NCBI RefSeq assembly: GCF_902833905.1
Contig: NZ_CADFGP010000030.1
Coordinates: forward strand, 1 to 64,000
Length of the DNA: 64,000 bases
Origin: Paraburkholderia tuberum STM678
Lineage (GTDB): Bacteria > Pseudomonadota > Gammaproteobacteria > Burkholderiales > Burkholderiaceae
Direction: 5' to 3'
Shown: piece after piece, positions 9,261 through 18,259 of the stretch
How positions within the stretch are numbered: position 1 is the stretch's first letter
Layout: each line of letters starts with the position of its first letter
The notes under the pieces: model-generated
Told to the model about the DNA's origin: nothing
The model's database searches: none
Seen by the model: the letters and a program-made list of their open reading frames with translations, nothing else
Made by a program: the position numbers and the translations under genes

Positions 9261-10802
9261 TCAACGCAGGCGGATCGTCGTGTTGACGCCATCGTTGACG
9301 GTGTCGTCGTCGAACCAGCGCGCGGTGACCGTCTTGGTCTGCGTGTAAAACTGCACGACCTGCTTGCCGTAGGGACCGAGATCGCCAAGCTTCGAGCCGC
9401 GCGAACCGGTGAAGCTGAAAAACGGCACCGGCACCGGGATCGGAATGTTGATGCCGACCTGGCCGATATCGATCTCGCTCTGGAACTTGCGCGCCGCCGC
9501 GCCGCTTTGGGTGAAGAGGCCGACGCCGTTGCCGAACGGGTTCGCGTTGACGAGCGCGATCGCATCGTCGAGCGTCGCCACGTTCAGCACCGCGAGCACC
9601 GGCCCGAAAATTTCGGTGCGGTAGATTTCCATGTCGGCCGTCACTTCGGTGAACACCGTCGGGCCGATGAAGTTGCCCTGCTCGTAGCCGTGCACGTTCA
9701 CATCGCGGCCGTCGAGCACGAGCGTCGCGCCCTCTTTCACGCCCGCGTCGATCAGACCGAGAATGCGCTGCTTCGCGGCGCGCGACACGACCGGCCCGAC
9801 ATCGGTGCCCGGCTCGTGACCCGCGTTGACCTTCAGCGTCTTCGCCTTCGCGACGAGTTCGGGCAGCCACTCGCGCGCGGCACCGACCAGCACCGCCACC
9901 GAACTCGCCATGCAGCGCTGACCGGCCGCGCCGAACGCGGCGCCGGCGAGCGCGTTGAGGGTCTGTTCGCGATTCGCGTCGGGCAGCACGACCGCGTGGT
10001 TCTTCGCGCCCATCATCGACTGCACTCGCTTGCCGTGTTCGCTGCCGAGGCGATACACGTGCGTGCCGACCGCCGTCGAGCCGACGAACGAAATCGCCTT
10101 CACCAGTTCATGCGTGCACAGCGCATCGACGACTTCCTTGCCGCCGTGCACGACGTTCAGCACGCCCTTCGGCACGCCGGCTTCGAGCGCCAGTTCGACG
10201 AGCTGCATCGTCGACAGCGGGTCCTGCTCGGATGGCTTCAACACGAAGGTATTGCCGCACACGAGCGCCATCGGGAACATCCACAGCGGGATCATCGCGG
10301 GGAAATTGAACGGCGTGATGCCGACGCATACGCCGAGCGGCTGGCGCAGCGTGTAAGTGTCCACACCACCGGCGACGTTCTCGGCGAACTCCCCCTGCTG
10401 CAACGTGCCGATCGAACACGCGTGCTCGACGACTTCCAGACCGCGGAAGATGTCGCCCTCGGCATCGGGAATCGTCTTGCCCTGCTCGGCCGACAGCGTC
10501 TTCGCGATGCGCGGCATATGCTCGCGAATCAGCGCCTGGTACTTCAGCATGATGCGCATGCGCGCGCCGATCGGCGTGTCCTTCCACGTTTTGAACGCGG
10601 CGTGCGCGCTGCGCACCGCCGCGTCGACCTCCGCGACGGTCGCGAACGGCACGCGCGCGAGGACCGCCTGCGTGGCCGGGTTCACGATGTCGCGCCACTC
10701 GGTCGTCTTCGATTCGACGAACTCGCCGTTGATCAGCAGTTTGACGGCGGCCACGGCGCCGGCAACGTCGCGGCCGGTCTCGTTCGAAGCAAGGGTGCTC
10801 AT
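9261..10802 (-). CDS. mmsA: Methylmalonate-semialdehyde dehydrogenase (acylating)
   Basis: CoA-dependent aldehyde dehydrogenase converting methylmalonate semialdehyde to propionyl-CoA. It has 513 residues. Seen are KLLINGEFVES at the N terminus, the cofactor segment GITPFNFPAMIPLWMFPMAL, and the nucleophile in GAAGQRCMAS, the MMSDH-type context of the active-site Cys. AGGAG lies 7 bases upstream of the ATG at 10802. It is followed by mmsB after 31 bases. A 117-base gap separates it from the acyl-CoA synthetase gene upstream, so a second promoter there is possible. Confidence 0.95.
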   Translation of the reverse strand: MSTLASNETGRDVAGAVAAVKLLINGEFVESKTTEWRDIVNPATQAVLARVPFATVAEVDAAVRSAHAAFKTWKDTPIGARMRIMLKYQALIREHMPRIAKTLSAEQGKTIPDAEGDIFRGLEVVEHACSIGTLQQGEFAENVAGGVDTYTLRQPLGVCVGITPFNFPAMIPLWMFPMALVCGNTFVLKPSEQDPLSTMQLVELALEAGVPKGVLNVVHGGKEVVDALCTHELVKAISFVGSTAVGTHVYRLGSEHGKRVQSMMGAKNHAVVLPDANREQTLNALAGAAFGAAGQRCMASSVAVLVGAAREWLPELVAKAKTLKVNAGHEPGTDVGPVVSRAAKQRILGLIDAGVKEGATLVLDGRDVNVHGYEQGNFIGPTVFTEVTADMEIYRTEIFGPVLAVLNVATLDDAIALVNANPFGNGVGLFTQSGAAARKFQSEIDIGQVGINIPIPVPVPFFSFTGSRGSKLGDLGPYGKQVVQFYTQTKTVTARWFDDDTVNDGVNTTIRLR

Positions 10803-10919
10803 GCTGAAACTCCTGTGATTTAGAAAACAGTGCCCCACCGCGTCGAATCCGAAGCTCGAATTCAACGCGTGCGATTCAAACCGGGGCGGCAAACCAGCAA
10901 TGGCGAGGAATAAAGACAG

Positions 10920-12611
10920 TCACCGCAAGTCGGGAAAATCCTCTTCCCAATACTCGTCCGGCAGACGCGCGGGCTCGGCTGCGCGCTCCATTTCGCGGCG
11001 CCGCAATTCGACGCGGCGGATCTTGCCGGAGATCGTCTTCGGCAGTTCACTGAATTGCAGACGGCGAATCCGCTTGTACGGCGCGAGTTTTTCACGCGAG
11101 AACGCGAACACCGCGCGCGCGAGTTCGGGACCGGCTTCGTAGCCGTGACGCACGGTGACGAACGCCTTCGGCACCGCCAGACGCAACGCGTCCGCGCTCG
11201 GCACGACGGCCGCCTCGCCGATCGCCTCGTGTTCGATCAGCACGCTTTCGAGTTCGAACGGACTCAGGCGATAGTCGGACGACTTGAACACGTCGTCCGA
11301 GCGGCCGACGTACACGTAGTAGCCGTCGTCGCGACGCAGCGCGACATCCGAGGTGCGATAGAGGCCGTTGCGCATCGACTGCGCGGTCGCGTTGGCGTTG
11401 TTCGCGTAACCCGTCATCAGGCCGAGCGGCCTTTCGGCAAGCGGCAGCGCGATTTCGCCTTCGCCGACCGGTTGGTCGTCGGCGTCGAGCAGTTCGACCC
11501 GGTAGCCCGGCAACGGACGCCCCATCGAGCCGGCCACGACCGGCTGGCCCGGCGAATTGCCGATCTGGCAGGTCGTTTCGGTCTGGCCGTAGCCATCGCG
11601 AATCGTAATGCCCCACGCGTGCCTGACGCGCTCGATGACCTCCGGATTCAGCGGCTCGCCGGCGCCGACGATTTCGCGCAGCTTCACCGGATAGTCGCCG
11701 AGCGGCTCCTGCACGAGCATGCGCCAGACGGTCGGCGGCGCGCACAGCGTGGTGACGTTGAAGCGCACGAGCGCGGCGAGTGTGTCTTTCGGCACGAAGC
11801 GCGAGACGTTGAACACGAACACGCAGGCCTGCGCGTTCCACGGCGCGAAGAAGCAGCTCCACGCGTGCTTGGCCCAGCCCGGCGAGCTGATGTTCCAATG
11901 GATGTCGCCGGGTTGCAGGCCGATCCAGTACATCGTCGACAGATGCCCGACCGGATAGCTCTGGTGCGTATGCTCGACCAGCTTCGGCTTCGAGGTGGTG
12001 CCGGACGTGAAGTACAGCAACAGCGGATCGCTGGCGTGGGTGACACCGTCCGGCGTGAAATGCGGCGAAGCCTCGTACGCGGCGGCAACATCGATCCAGC
12101 CGTCGCGCGGCGCACCGACCGACAGGCGGGTGAGCGGCACGTCGAGCGCATCGAATTTGCCCAGCTCCGCGCTGTCGACCACGACGAACTTCGCGCCGCC
12201 GATCTGCACGCGGTCGCGCACGTCCTCGGCGGATAGCTGCGTGGTGGCGGGCAGCACGATCGCGCCGAGCTTCATCGCGGCGAGCATGACGTCCCATAGC
12301 TCGACGCGGTTCGGCAGCATCAGCAGCACACGGTCGCCGCGGCCGACGCCCGCGCCGCGCAGAAAGTTCGCCATCCGCGACGAGCGCTCCGACATCTGCG
12401 CGTACGACAGACGCAGGCCGTCGCTGGAAGGATCGTCGACGATCCACAGCGCGGGGTTGTCGTTGTCATGCGCGATCGCATCGAAGTAGTCGAGCGCCCA
12501 GTTGAACTCGCCGAGCGCGGGCCACGCGAATTCGCGGTACGCGCGCTCGTAGTCGGTGCGATGGCGCACTAGCAGATCGCGCGCTTCGAGAAAGGCTTTC
12601 GCTGCTGTCAT
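10920..12611 (-). CDS. AMP-dependent acyl-CoA synthetase
   Basis: ANL superfamily ligase of 563 residues forming an acyl-CoA from a carboxylate, CoA and ATP. The phosphate-binding loop YFTSGTTSKPKLVEHTH is near 195-211, the adenine motif DGYGQTETTC near 340, and the C-terminal domain carries the hinge and KTISGKIRRVELR with the catalytic Lys. It resembles acetyl/medium-chain (ACSM-like) synthetases. In this operon isobutyrate or another branched short acid is a reasonable substrate, but that is inference. GGAG precedes the ATG. It stands between the acyl-CoA dehydrogenase and mmsA genes on the same strand. Confidence 0.88.
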   Translation of the reverse strand: MTAAKAFLEARDLLVRHRTDYERAYREFAWPALGEFNWALDYFDAIAHDNDNPALWIVDDPSSDGLRLSYAQMSERSSRMANFLRGAGVGRGDRVLLMLPNRVELWDVMLAAMKLGAIVLPATTQLSAEDVRDRVQIGGAKFVVVDSAELGKFDALDVPLTRLSVGAPRDGWIDVAAAYEASPHFTPDGVTHASDPLLLYFTSGTTSKPKLVEHTHQSYPVGHLSTMYWIGLQPGDIHWNISSPGWAKHAWSCFFAPWNAQACVFVFNVSRFVPKDTLAALVRFNVTTLCAPPTVWRMLVQEPLGDYPVKLREIVGAGEPLNPEVIERVRHAWGITIRDGYGQTETTCQIGNSPGQPVVAGSMGRPLPGYRVELLDADDQPVGEGEIALPLAERPLGLMTGYANNANATAQSMRNGLYRTSDVALRRDDGYYVYVGRSDDVFKSSDYRLSPFELESVLIEHEAIGEAAVVPSADALRLAVPKAFVTVRHGYEAGPELARAVFAFSREKLAPYKRIRRLQFSELPKTISGKIRRVELRRREMERAAEPARLPDEYWEEDFPDLR

Positions 12612-12757
12612 CGTCGTCTCCTGTCGACCAGAGTTAGCGCTTTAGCGCTTACTTCGGTCTCATGCAACGTAGTGGCGCGGGGCGCGCTCGGTTATTTTCG
12701 CCGCGGTGATCCAGGCGAGCATCCACGGCCAGGCTATTGTGCGCTCAAACGCCGCCC

Positions 12758-13891
12758 TCAAACATGGCGCGCGATCACCATCCGCTGCACTTCGCTCGTC
12801 CCTTCGTAAATCTGCGTGATCCGTGCATCCCGATAGTGGCGTTCGACCGCATAGTCCTCCAGATAGCCGTAGCCGCCATGAATCTGGATCGCGTTCGAAC
12901 AGATCTCCTCCGCAAGCTCCGACGCGAAAAGCTTCGCCTGCGACGCCTCCGACAGACACGGCCGCCCCGCCGAGCGCAGCCGTGCCGCGTGATGTACGAG
13001 CAGGCGCGCGGCATTCAGGCGCGTCGCCATGTCGGCAAGCATGTTCGCGATCGTCTGGTGGTCTTTCAGCGGCTTGCCGAACTGTTCGCGCTCGTTCGCG
13101 TAGCGGCGCGCGGCGTCGAACGCGGCGCGCGCAATGCCGACTGCCTGCGCGGCGATGCCGATGCGTCCGCCTTCGAGATTCGACAGCGCGATGCGCAGAC
13201 CCTCGCCCGGCTCGCCGAGCAGATTGGCCTCGGGCACCGCGCACTGATCGAGCGAGATCGGACAGGTGTCGGACGCGCGAATGCCGAGCTTGCGCTCCGG
13301 CCGGCCGACGTCGAAACCCGGCGTCGAGGTCGGCACGATGAAGGCGGACAGGCCGCGCTTACCGCGCTCGGGATCGGTGACCGCGAACACGATTGCGAGA
13401 CCGGCACGCGCGCCGTTGGTCACGAACTGCTTGCTGCCGTTCAGAATCCACTGCCCGTCGCGCCGCTCAGCGCGGGTGCGCAGATTGTTCGCCTCGGAGC
13501 CCGCCTGCGGCTCGGTCAGGCAAAACGCGCCGATCGTCCGACCGATGGCGAGCTCGCGCAGATAGCGGTCTTTCTGCGCGGCGCTGCCGAAGTTCAGGAT
13601 CGGCGCGCAGCCGACCGAGTTGTGCACGCTCATCAGCGTCGCGCAGGCGGCGCAACCGGCCGCGATCTCTTCCAGCGCGAGCGCATAGGCGACGTAATCG
13701 GTGTAGGAGCCGCCCCACTCGGCCGGCACCATCATGCCCAGAAAGCCGAGTTCGCCCAGCTGCGCGACGACCCCCGCCGGCAGTTGCGCGTCGCGATCCC
13801 ATTGCGCCGCGTGCGGCGCGAGGCATTCGGTCGCGAAGTCGCGCGCGGCGTCGCGGATCATCCGTTGTTCGTCGGTGTAGAAGCTGTCCAT
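12758..13891 (-). CDS. Acyl-CoA dehydrogenase (likely isobutyryl-CoA)
   Basis: FAD-linked alpha,beta-dehydrogenation of an acyl-CoA, passing electrons to ETF. It has 377 residues, typical of the family. The ATG at 13891 (MDSFYTDEQRMIRD) has GAGG 8 bases upstream; longer readings have no N-terminal domain features. Motifs are AFCLTEPQAGSEANN (FAD/substrate), FVTNGARAG, and the C-terminal YGYLEDYAVERHYRDARI with the catalytic Glu in IYEGTSEVQR. As first gene of the operon, opposite an AraC regulator, it probably performs isobutyryl-CoA to methacrylyl-CoA; a 2-methylbutyryl or short-chain substrate is the alternative. Confidence 0.88.
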   Translation of the reverse strand: MDSFYTDEQRMIRDAARDFATECLAPHAAQWDRDAQLPAGVVAQLGELGFLGMMVPAEWGGSYTDYVAYALALEEIAAGCAACATLMSVHNSVGCAPILNFGSAAQKDRYLRELAIGRTIGAFCLTEPQAGSEANNLRTRAERRDGQWILNGSKQFVTNGARAGLAIVFAVTDPERGKRGLSAFIVPTSTPGFDVGRPERKLGIRASDTCPISLDQCAVPEANLLGEPGEGLRIALSNLEGGRIGIAAQAVGIARAAFDAARRYANEREQFGKPLKDHQTIANMLADMATRLNAARLLVHHAARLRSAGRPCLSEASQAKLFASELAEEICSNAIQIHGGYGYLEDYAVERHYRDARITQIYEGTSEVQRMVIARHV

Positions 13892-13993
13892 GACTGCGTC
13901 CTCGTTGGTGCTGACGGCCGTGCTGGCGATCGCTGTGATGCGGCAAGTGTAGGCAAGCGGCCCGCGCCGTTCGATGCTCGCTCCGCTCATTCT

Positions 13994-14011
13994 TGCTGAG
14001 CGCTTTTGCCA
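13994..14011. repeat. 18-bp direct repeat, copy 1
   Basis: TGCTGAGCGCTTTTGCCA occurs here and again, identical, at 14080-14097, 86 bases apart. This copy is in the divergent spacer between the acyl-CoA dehydrogenase and araC-type genes, just left of a 16-bp palindrome. It may be a pair of regulator sites or a short duplication. Confidence 0.75.
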
Positions 14012-14019
14012 TACTGCTA

Positions 14020-14035
14020 CCATGCACGTGCATGG
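14020..14035. promoter_or_regulatory. Perfect 16-bp palindrome, operator candidate
   Basis: CCATGCACGTGCATGG is fully self-complementary and centred at 14027/14028. It lies in the divergent intergenic region of the valine-type operon and the AraC regulator, and sits between the two copies of the 18-bp direct repeat. The location is typical of a dimeric regulator site, but which protein binds is unknown. Confidence 0.55.
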
Positions 14036-14059
14036 AGCCTCGCCATTTCAGGGGGCTTC

Positions 14060-15160
14060 ATGAACCACGACCCAGCCTATGCTGAGCGCTTTTGCCAGAA
14101 AAGCCGAATCCCGATGAAAAGCGACAAAGGCACGATCTCCGTCAGTCTCGTCGAGGAAACGCTCGCGCTCGCGACGGCGCGCGGCCTCGACGCGCGAGCG
14201 CTCGCCGAAGCGGCCGGCATTGCCGCGGCGATGCTCGCGTCGCCGAAAAGCCGGGTATCGTCGGCGCAATACGGCGCGCTGTGGGCCGGCATCGCACGCG
14301 GGCTCGACGACGAATTCTTCGGCCAGGACTCGCATCCGATGAAAAGCGGCAGCTTCATCGCGATGACGCAGACGGCGCTGGGCGCGCGCAACGGCGCGCA
14401 GGCGCTTGCGCGCGCGGTCGGCTTCATGCGGCTCGTGCTCGACGATCTCGGCGCGACGATCGACACCGACGCGCAGCGCGTGCGCCTGAAGTTCGTCGAG
14501 CGCGCGGGCACGCGCAAGCCGGCGATGTTCGCTTACGCGACGTATTTCATCCTCGTGTACGGGCTCGTGTGCTGGCTCGTCGGCCGGCGCATTCCGTTGC
14601 TCGAAGCGCGCTTTCGCTGCGCCGCGCCGCCGGCCGCGCACGAATACCGGCTGATGTTCTGCGAAGACATGTATTTCGACGAGCCGGAGTCGTCCGTCGA
14701 TCTCGACCCTGCGTTTCTGGAACTGCCGGTGATCCAGACTTCGCGCTCGGCGCGGCCGTTTCTGCGCGATGCGCCGGGCAGCTTCATCGTCAAGTACCGC
14801 AATCCGGGTTCGCTCGCCGGGCGCGTGCGCAAGACGCTGCGCGCGCTGCCGATGTCGGGCTGGCCCGCGGCCGATCAGATGGCCGCGCGCCTGCACGTCG
14901 CCGAGGCGACGATGCGGCGGCACCTGAAGCAGGAGGGCCACACGTATCAGTCGATCAAGGACGCGCTGCGGCGCGACATCGCGATCGCCGAACTGCAGCG
15001 CACGCAGCGCACCATCGCCGATATCGCCAACGCCGTCGGCTTCGCGGAGCCGAGCGCGTTTCATCGCGCGTTCCGCAAATGGACCGGCATGCGCCCGACC
15101 GACTACCGGCCGGCCCGGGCCGCGGGGCTCGATCTCACGCGACGCGCCGAATCGGACTAA
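14060..15160 (+). CDS. AraC family regulator with arabinose-binding-like N domain
   Basis: A 366-residue regulator. The N-terminal 200 or so residues match the Arabinose_bd type seen in OruR/ArgR-like AraC proteins; the C terminus has two helix-turn-helices, MAARLHVAEATMRRHLKQEG and IADIANAVGFAEPSAFHRAFRKWTG, followed by MRPTDYR. The ATG at 14060 has AGGGGG 4-6 bases upstream; an alternative at 14114 (MKSDKGTI) lacks a ribosome site but begins at the conserved domain. It is divergent from the branched-chain acyl-CoA operon, like mmsR of Pseudomonas, so activation of that operon is the likely role (inference). A copy of the 18-bp direct repeat lies in its first codons. Confidence 0.88.
   Translation: MNHDPAYAERFCQKSRIPMKSDKGTISVSLVEETLALATARGLDARALAEAAGIAAAMLASPKSRVSSAQYGALWAGIARGLDDEFFGQDSHPMKSGSFIAMTQTALGARNGAQALARAVGFMRLVLDDLGATIDTDAQRVRLKFVERAGTRKPAMFAYATYFILVYGLVCWLVGRRIPLLEARFRCAAPPAAHEYRLMFCEDMYFDEPESSVDLDPAFLELPVIQTSRSARPFLRDAPGSFIVKYRNPGSLAGRVRKTLRALPMSGWPAADQMAARLHVAEATMRRHLKQEGHTYQSIKDALRRDIAIAELQRTQRTIADIANAVGFAEPSAFHRAFRKWTGMRPTDYRPARAAGLDLTRRAESD
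14080..14097. repeat. 18-bp direct repeat, copy 2
   Basis: Identical to 13994-14011. With the ATG at 14060 this copy falls in codons 7-13 of the AraC gene; with the alternative ATG at 14114 it would be in the leader, in which case both copies would flank the palindrome as promoter elements. Confidence 0.75.
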
Positions 15161-15245
15161 GCTTTAAGCGGCAACAGGCCAGCCTTGATCGAGGGTATGG
15201 GCCCGCGCCGCCGGTTCGCACCGGCTGGCGCGACGGCCGTCAGCG

Positions 15246-16868
15246 ATGAACACGACTCCGCGTCTCCCGCTCCGGCAGTCCGGTCCGCGCAGGCCGCTTA
15301 TCCGCGGCGGCATCGTGGGCCGTTTGATGCGCGGCATCGCCGTGCTCGGCGTGCTATGCGCGTTCGGCTTCGCGACGCGCGAAGCGCTGGCGCCGCTGCA
15401 AGCGGCCAATGCGGCGAGCGCGGCGAACGTCGCCGCCGCGACCGCCAACAGCGTCGTCGTGATTCCGGTGAATGGCGCGATCGGACCGGCCACCGCCGAT
15501 TTCATCGTGCGGGGCTTGCAGCGCGCGGCCAGCCAGCGTGCACAGCTCGCGGTCCTGCAACTCGACACGCCCGGCGGCCTCGATACGTCGATGCGGCAGA
15601 TCATCAAGGCGATCCTCGCCTCGCCGGTGCCGGTCGCGACCTTCGTCGCGCCGAGCGGCGCGCGCGCGGCCAGCGCCGGCACCTACATCGTCTACGCGAG
15701 CCATATCGCGGCGATGGCGCCGGGCACCAATCTCGGCGCCGCGACGCCGATCCAGATGGGCATCGGCGGCAACGAGCCGCCCGCCGGCGGCCCGCCGGCA
15801 ACGCCAGCCACCCCTGGCACGCCGGGACTGCCGCACATGCGCACGCTGCCTGGCGGCGCGTCCGCGCCTGCGTCACCCGGCGCATCATCCGAAGCCGCCA
15901 GCGCTCTGCCGCTCGACACCCAATCGACCGAACTGCGCAAGCAGGTTCACGATGCCGCCGCCTACATCCGCGGCCTCGCGCAGATGCGCGGCCGCAACGC
16001 CGAGTGGGCCGAGCGCGCGGTCCGCGAAGCGGTGAGCCTGTCCGATGAGGAAGCGCTCGCGCAGCACGTCGTCGATATCGTCGCGCGCGACGTGCCGGAC
16101 CTGCTGCGCCAGGTGGACGGCCGCACGTACGTCACGAGCGCGGGCAGCGTCACGCTGCACACCGCGCATGCGCCGCTGATCACGCTCGAACCCGACTGGC
16201 GCAGCCGCTTTCTCGCCGTGATCACCGATCCGAGCGTCGCGCTGATTCTGCTGATGCTCGGCATGTATGGCCTTTTCTTCGAATTCGCCAATCCGGGCTT
16301 CGTGCTGCCCGGCGTAGTCGGCGCGATCAGCCTGCTGCTCGGCCTGTTCGCGATGCAGATGCTGCCCATCAGCTACGTCGGCCTCGGGCTGATCTTTCTC
16401 GGCATTGCCTTCCTGATCGGCGAAGCGTTCCTGCCGACCTTCGGCTCGCTCGGCTTCGGCGGCGTAGTCGCGTTCGTGGTCGGCGCAACGATGCTGATGG
16501 ATACCGGCGTGCCCGGCTATGGCATCCCGCTGCCGCTGATCGCCGCGGTCGTCGTGTTCAGCGTCGCGTTCGTGCTCGGCGTGTCGCGGCTCGCGCTGCG
16601 CGCGCGGCGGCGGCCCGTGGTGACGGGCTCGGAGGCGCTGATCGGCTGCCTCGGCGTGGTGCTGGACGGCGGCTTGCTGCCTGAACCCGAACACGCGGCG
16701 GGCGGCCCGCTGGCCGGCTGGGCGCGCGTGCACGGCGAGCGCTGGCGCGTCTCGAGCACCACGCCGGCAGCACCGGGTCAGAGCGTGCGCGTGACGGCGC
16801 GCAACGGCCTCACACTGACCGTGGTGCCCGTCACGTCGGTCGACGCCTTACAAGGAGAACGCTCATGA
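15246..16868 (+). CDS. NfeD family membrane serine protease
   Basis: A 540-residue full-length NfeD. There is an N-terminal signal or anchor (about 25-50), then a ClpP-like protease domain with QLDTPGGLDTSMRQII and APSGARAASAGTYIVYAS, where the Ser of AASAGTY is the expected nucleophile. A Pro/Ala-rich insertion (about 180-225) interrupts the domain. Four hydrophobic helices follow at about 330-445 (VALILLMLGMYGLFFEF onward), then a C-terminal OB domain. Such proteins process stomatin-like partners; the slipin gene overlaps its stop (ATGA), supporting that partnership. No strong ribosome site is visible at the ATG. Confidence 0.9.
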   Translation: MNTTPRLPLRQSGPRRPLIRGGIVGRLMRGIAVLGVLCAFGFATREALAPLQAANAASAANVAAATANSVVVIPVNGAIGPATADFIVRGLQRAASQRAQLAVLQLDTPGGLDTSMRQIIKAILASPVPVATFVAPSGARAASAGTYIVYASHIAAMAPGTNLGAATPIQMGIGGNEPPAGGPPATPATPGTPGLPHMRTLPGGASAPASPGASSEAASALPLDTQSTELRKQVHDAAAYIRGLAQMRGRNAEWAERAVREAVSLSDEEALAQHVVDIVARDVPDLLRQVDGRTYVTSAGSVTLHTAHAPLITLEPDWRSRFLAVITDPSVALILLMLGMYGLFFEFANPGFVLPGVVGAISLLLGLFAMQMLPISYVGLGLIFLGIAFLIGEAFLPTFGSLGFGGVVAFVVGATMLMDTGVPGYGIPLPLIAAVVVFSVAFVLGVSRLALRARRRPVVTGSEALIGCLGVVLDGGLLPEPEHAAGGPLAGWARVHGERWRVSSTTPAAPGQSVRVTARNGLTLTVVPVTSVDALQGERS

Positions 16869-17635
16869 TCGGCTTCACATTCGGCTTCGGCAGCATCCTG
16901 ATCCTGCTCGTGGTCGTGCTGATTGCGTCGTCGGTGCGGATTTTTCGCGAGTACGAACGCGGCGTCGTGTTCATGCTCGGCCGCTTCTGGAAGGTCAAGG
17001 GGCCCGGGCTCGTATTGATCATTCCGATCGTGCAGCAGGCGGTGCGCATGGATTTGCGCACCATCGTGTTCGACGTGCCGACGCAAGACGTGATCACGCG
17101 CGACAACGTATCGGTCAAGGTCAACGCGGTCGTGTATTTCCGCGTCGTCGATCCGGAGAAGGCGGTGATCCAGGTCGCGCGCTACTTCGAGGCGACCAGC
17201 CAGCTGGCGCAGACGACGCTGCGCGCGGTGCTCGGCAAGCACGACCTCGACCAGCTGCTGTCGGAGCGCGAGCAGTTGAACACCGACATCCAGAAAGTGC
17301 TCGACTCGCAAACCGACGCGTGGGGCATCAAGGTATCGATTGTCGAGATCAAGCACGTCGATATCAATGAAACGATGATCCGCGCGATTGCGCGTCAGGC
17401 CGAAGCCGAGCGCGAACGGCGCGCGAAGGTGATTCACGCGGAAGGCGAGTTGCAGGCATCGAAGCAGTTGCTGGAGGCGGCCCAGACGCTCGCGCGGCAA
17501 CCGCAGGCGATGCAGTTGCGCTATCTGCAGACGCTGGTGACGATCGCCGCCGACAAGAACTCGACGATCGTGTTTCCGCTGCCGATCGACCTCGTGAGTG
17601 CGGGGCTGGAACGCTTCAACAAGCCATCGGCGTGA
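16865..17635 (+). CDS. Slipin (SPFH/band 7 membrane scaffold)
   Basis: A 256-residue stomatin-like protein. An N-terminal hairpin helix at about 5-27 is followed by the SPFH domain (RIFREYERGVVFMLGRFW, VDLDP-type turn replaced by VDPEK) and a C-terminal coiled coil rich in Ala, Glu and Arg (RQAEAERERRAKVIHAEGE). It probably forms oligomeric membrane microdomains and is a substrate or partner of the NfeD protease encoded just upstream. AGGAG lies before the ATG, which overlaps the NfeD stop codon. Confidence 0.93.
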   Translation: MIGFTFGFGSILILLVVVLIASSVRIFREYERGVVFMLGRFWKVKGPGLVLIIPIVQQAVRMDLRTIVFDVPTQDVITRDNVSVKVNAVVYFRVVDPEKAVIQVARYFEATSQLAQTTLRAVLGKHDLDQLLSEREQLNTDIQKVLDSQTDAWGIKVSIVEIKHVDINETMIRAIARQAEAERERRAKVIHAEGELQASKQLLEAAQTLARQPQAMQLRYLQTLVTIAADKNSTIVFPLPIDLVSAGLERFNKPSA

Positions 17636-17849
17636 TAGGACGATATTTGTCAGGACATCCATTCGGCGCGGATTAGCGTCGACGTTTCGGCATACCCGCC
17701 CGCTTGCGCGTTGCTTGCGCTGACGTGGCGAACGAGGCTCGCGGCGGGTTCGATTTGCCGGCAGAAGTGGTGCGTTGCTTGTACCGCCTTACCCGGCGCA
17801 CCGAAAAACCACCAGGTCCGGCTGTTTTTCCGCTCCGCAGGAGCCCGCC

Positions 17850-18116
17850 ATGAAACTGTCTTCCCGCATTGGACTCGGCGCGCTGTTGGCCGCCGTGGGT
17901 ATCAGCACCGTCTACGCGCAAGCGGTGACGCAGCCCGCCGACCCGTCGGCGCCGAAAACGCGCGCCCAGGTCCGCGCTGACCTCGCGGAATGGCTCGCCG
18001 CCGGCTACGATCCGTTCGACTGGATCGACTATCCGGAGAACGCGCAGCGCGCGAGCCGCATCGTCGCGCAACACCGCGAGCAGCAGCAAGGCAACGCCCG
18101 GACGGCCGTGCAGTAA
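17850..18116 (+). CDS. DUF4148 small exported protein
   Basis: An 88-residue protein with a signal peptide (MKLSSRIGLGALLAAVGIST, cleavage near VYA-Q). The mature part has the DUF4148 pattern KTRAQVRADLAEWLAAGYDP found in many Burkholderiaceae periplasmic proteins of unknown role. AGGAG is 8 bases from the ATG at 17850. The 214 bases before it hold no other gene. Confidence 0.88.
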   Translation: MKLSSRIGLGALLAAVGISTVYAQAVTQPADPSAPKTRAQVRADLAEWLAAGYDPFDWIDYPENAQRASRIVAQHREQQQGNARTAVQ

Positions 18117-18259
18117 AGCGGTCGCGGCTGGCGTAGTCGCAGCAGCCTGAATGCCGCCCGCCGCGAGCGGCATGGCAAGGCTTGCGTCGCGCCAAGGTAT
18201 CATCCGGTCCCTCCATCCCCCACGCAGCAAACCAGCCGCACACAGCCGGAACCCGCACC

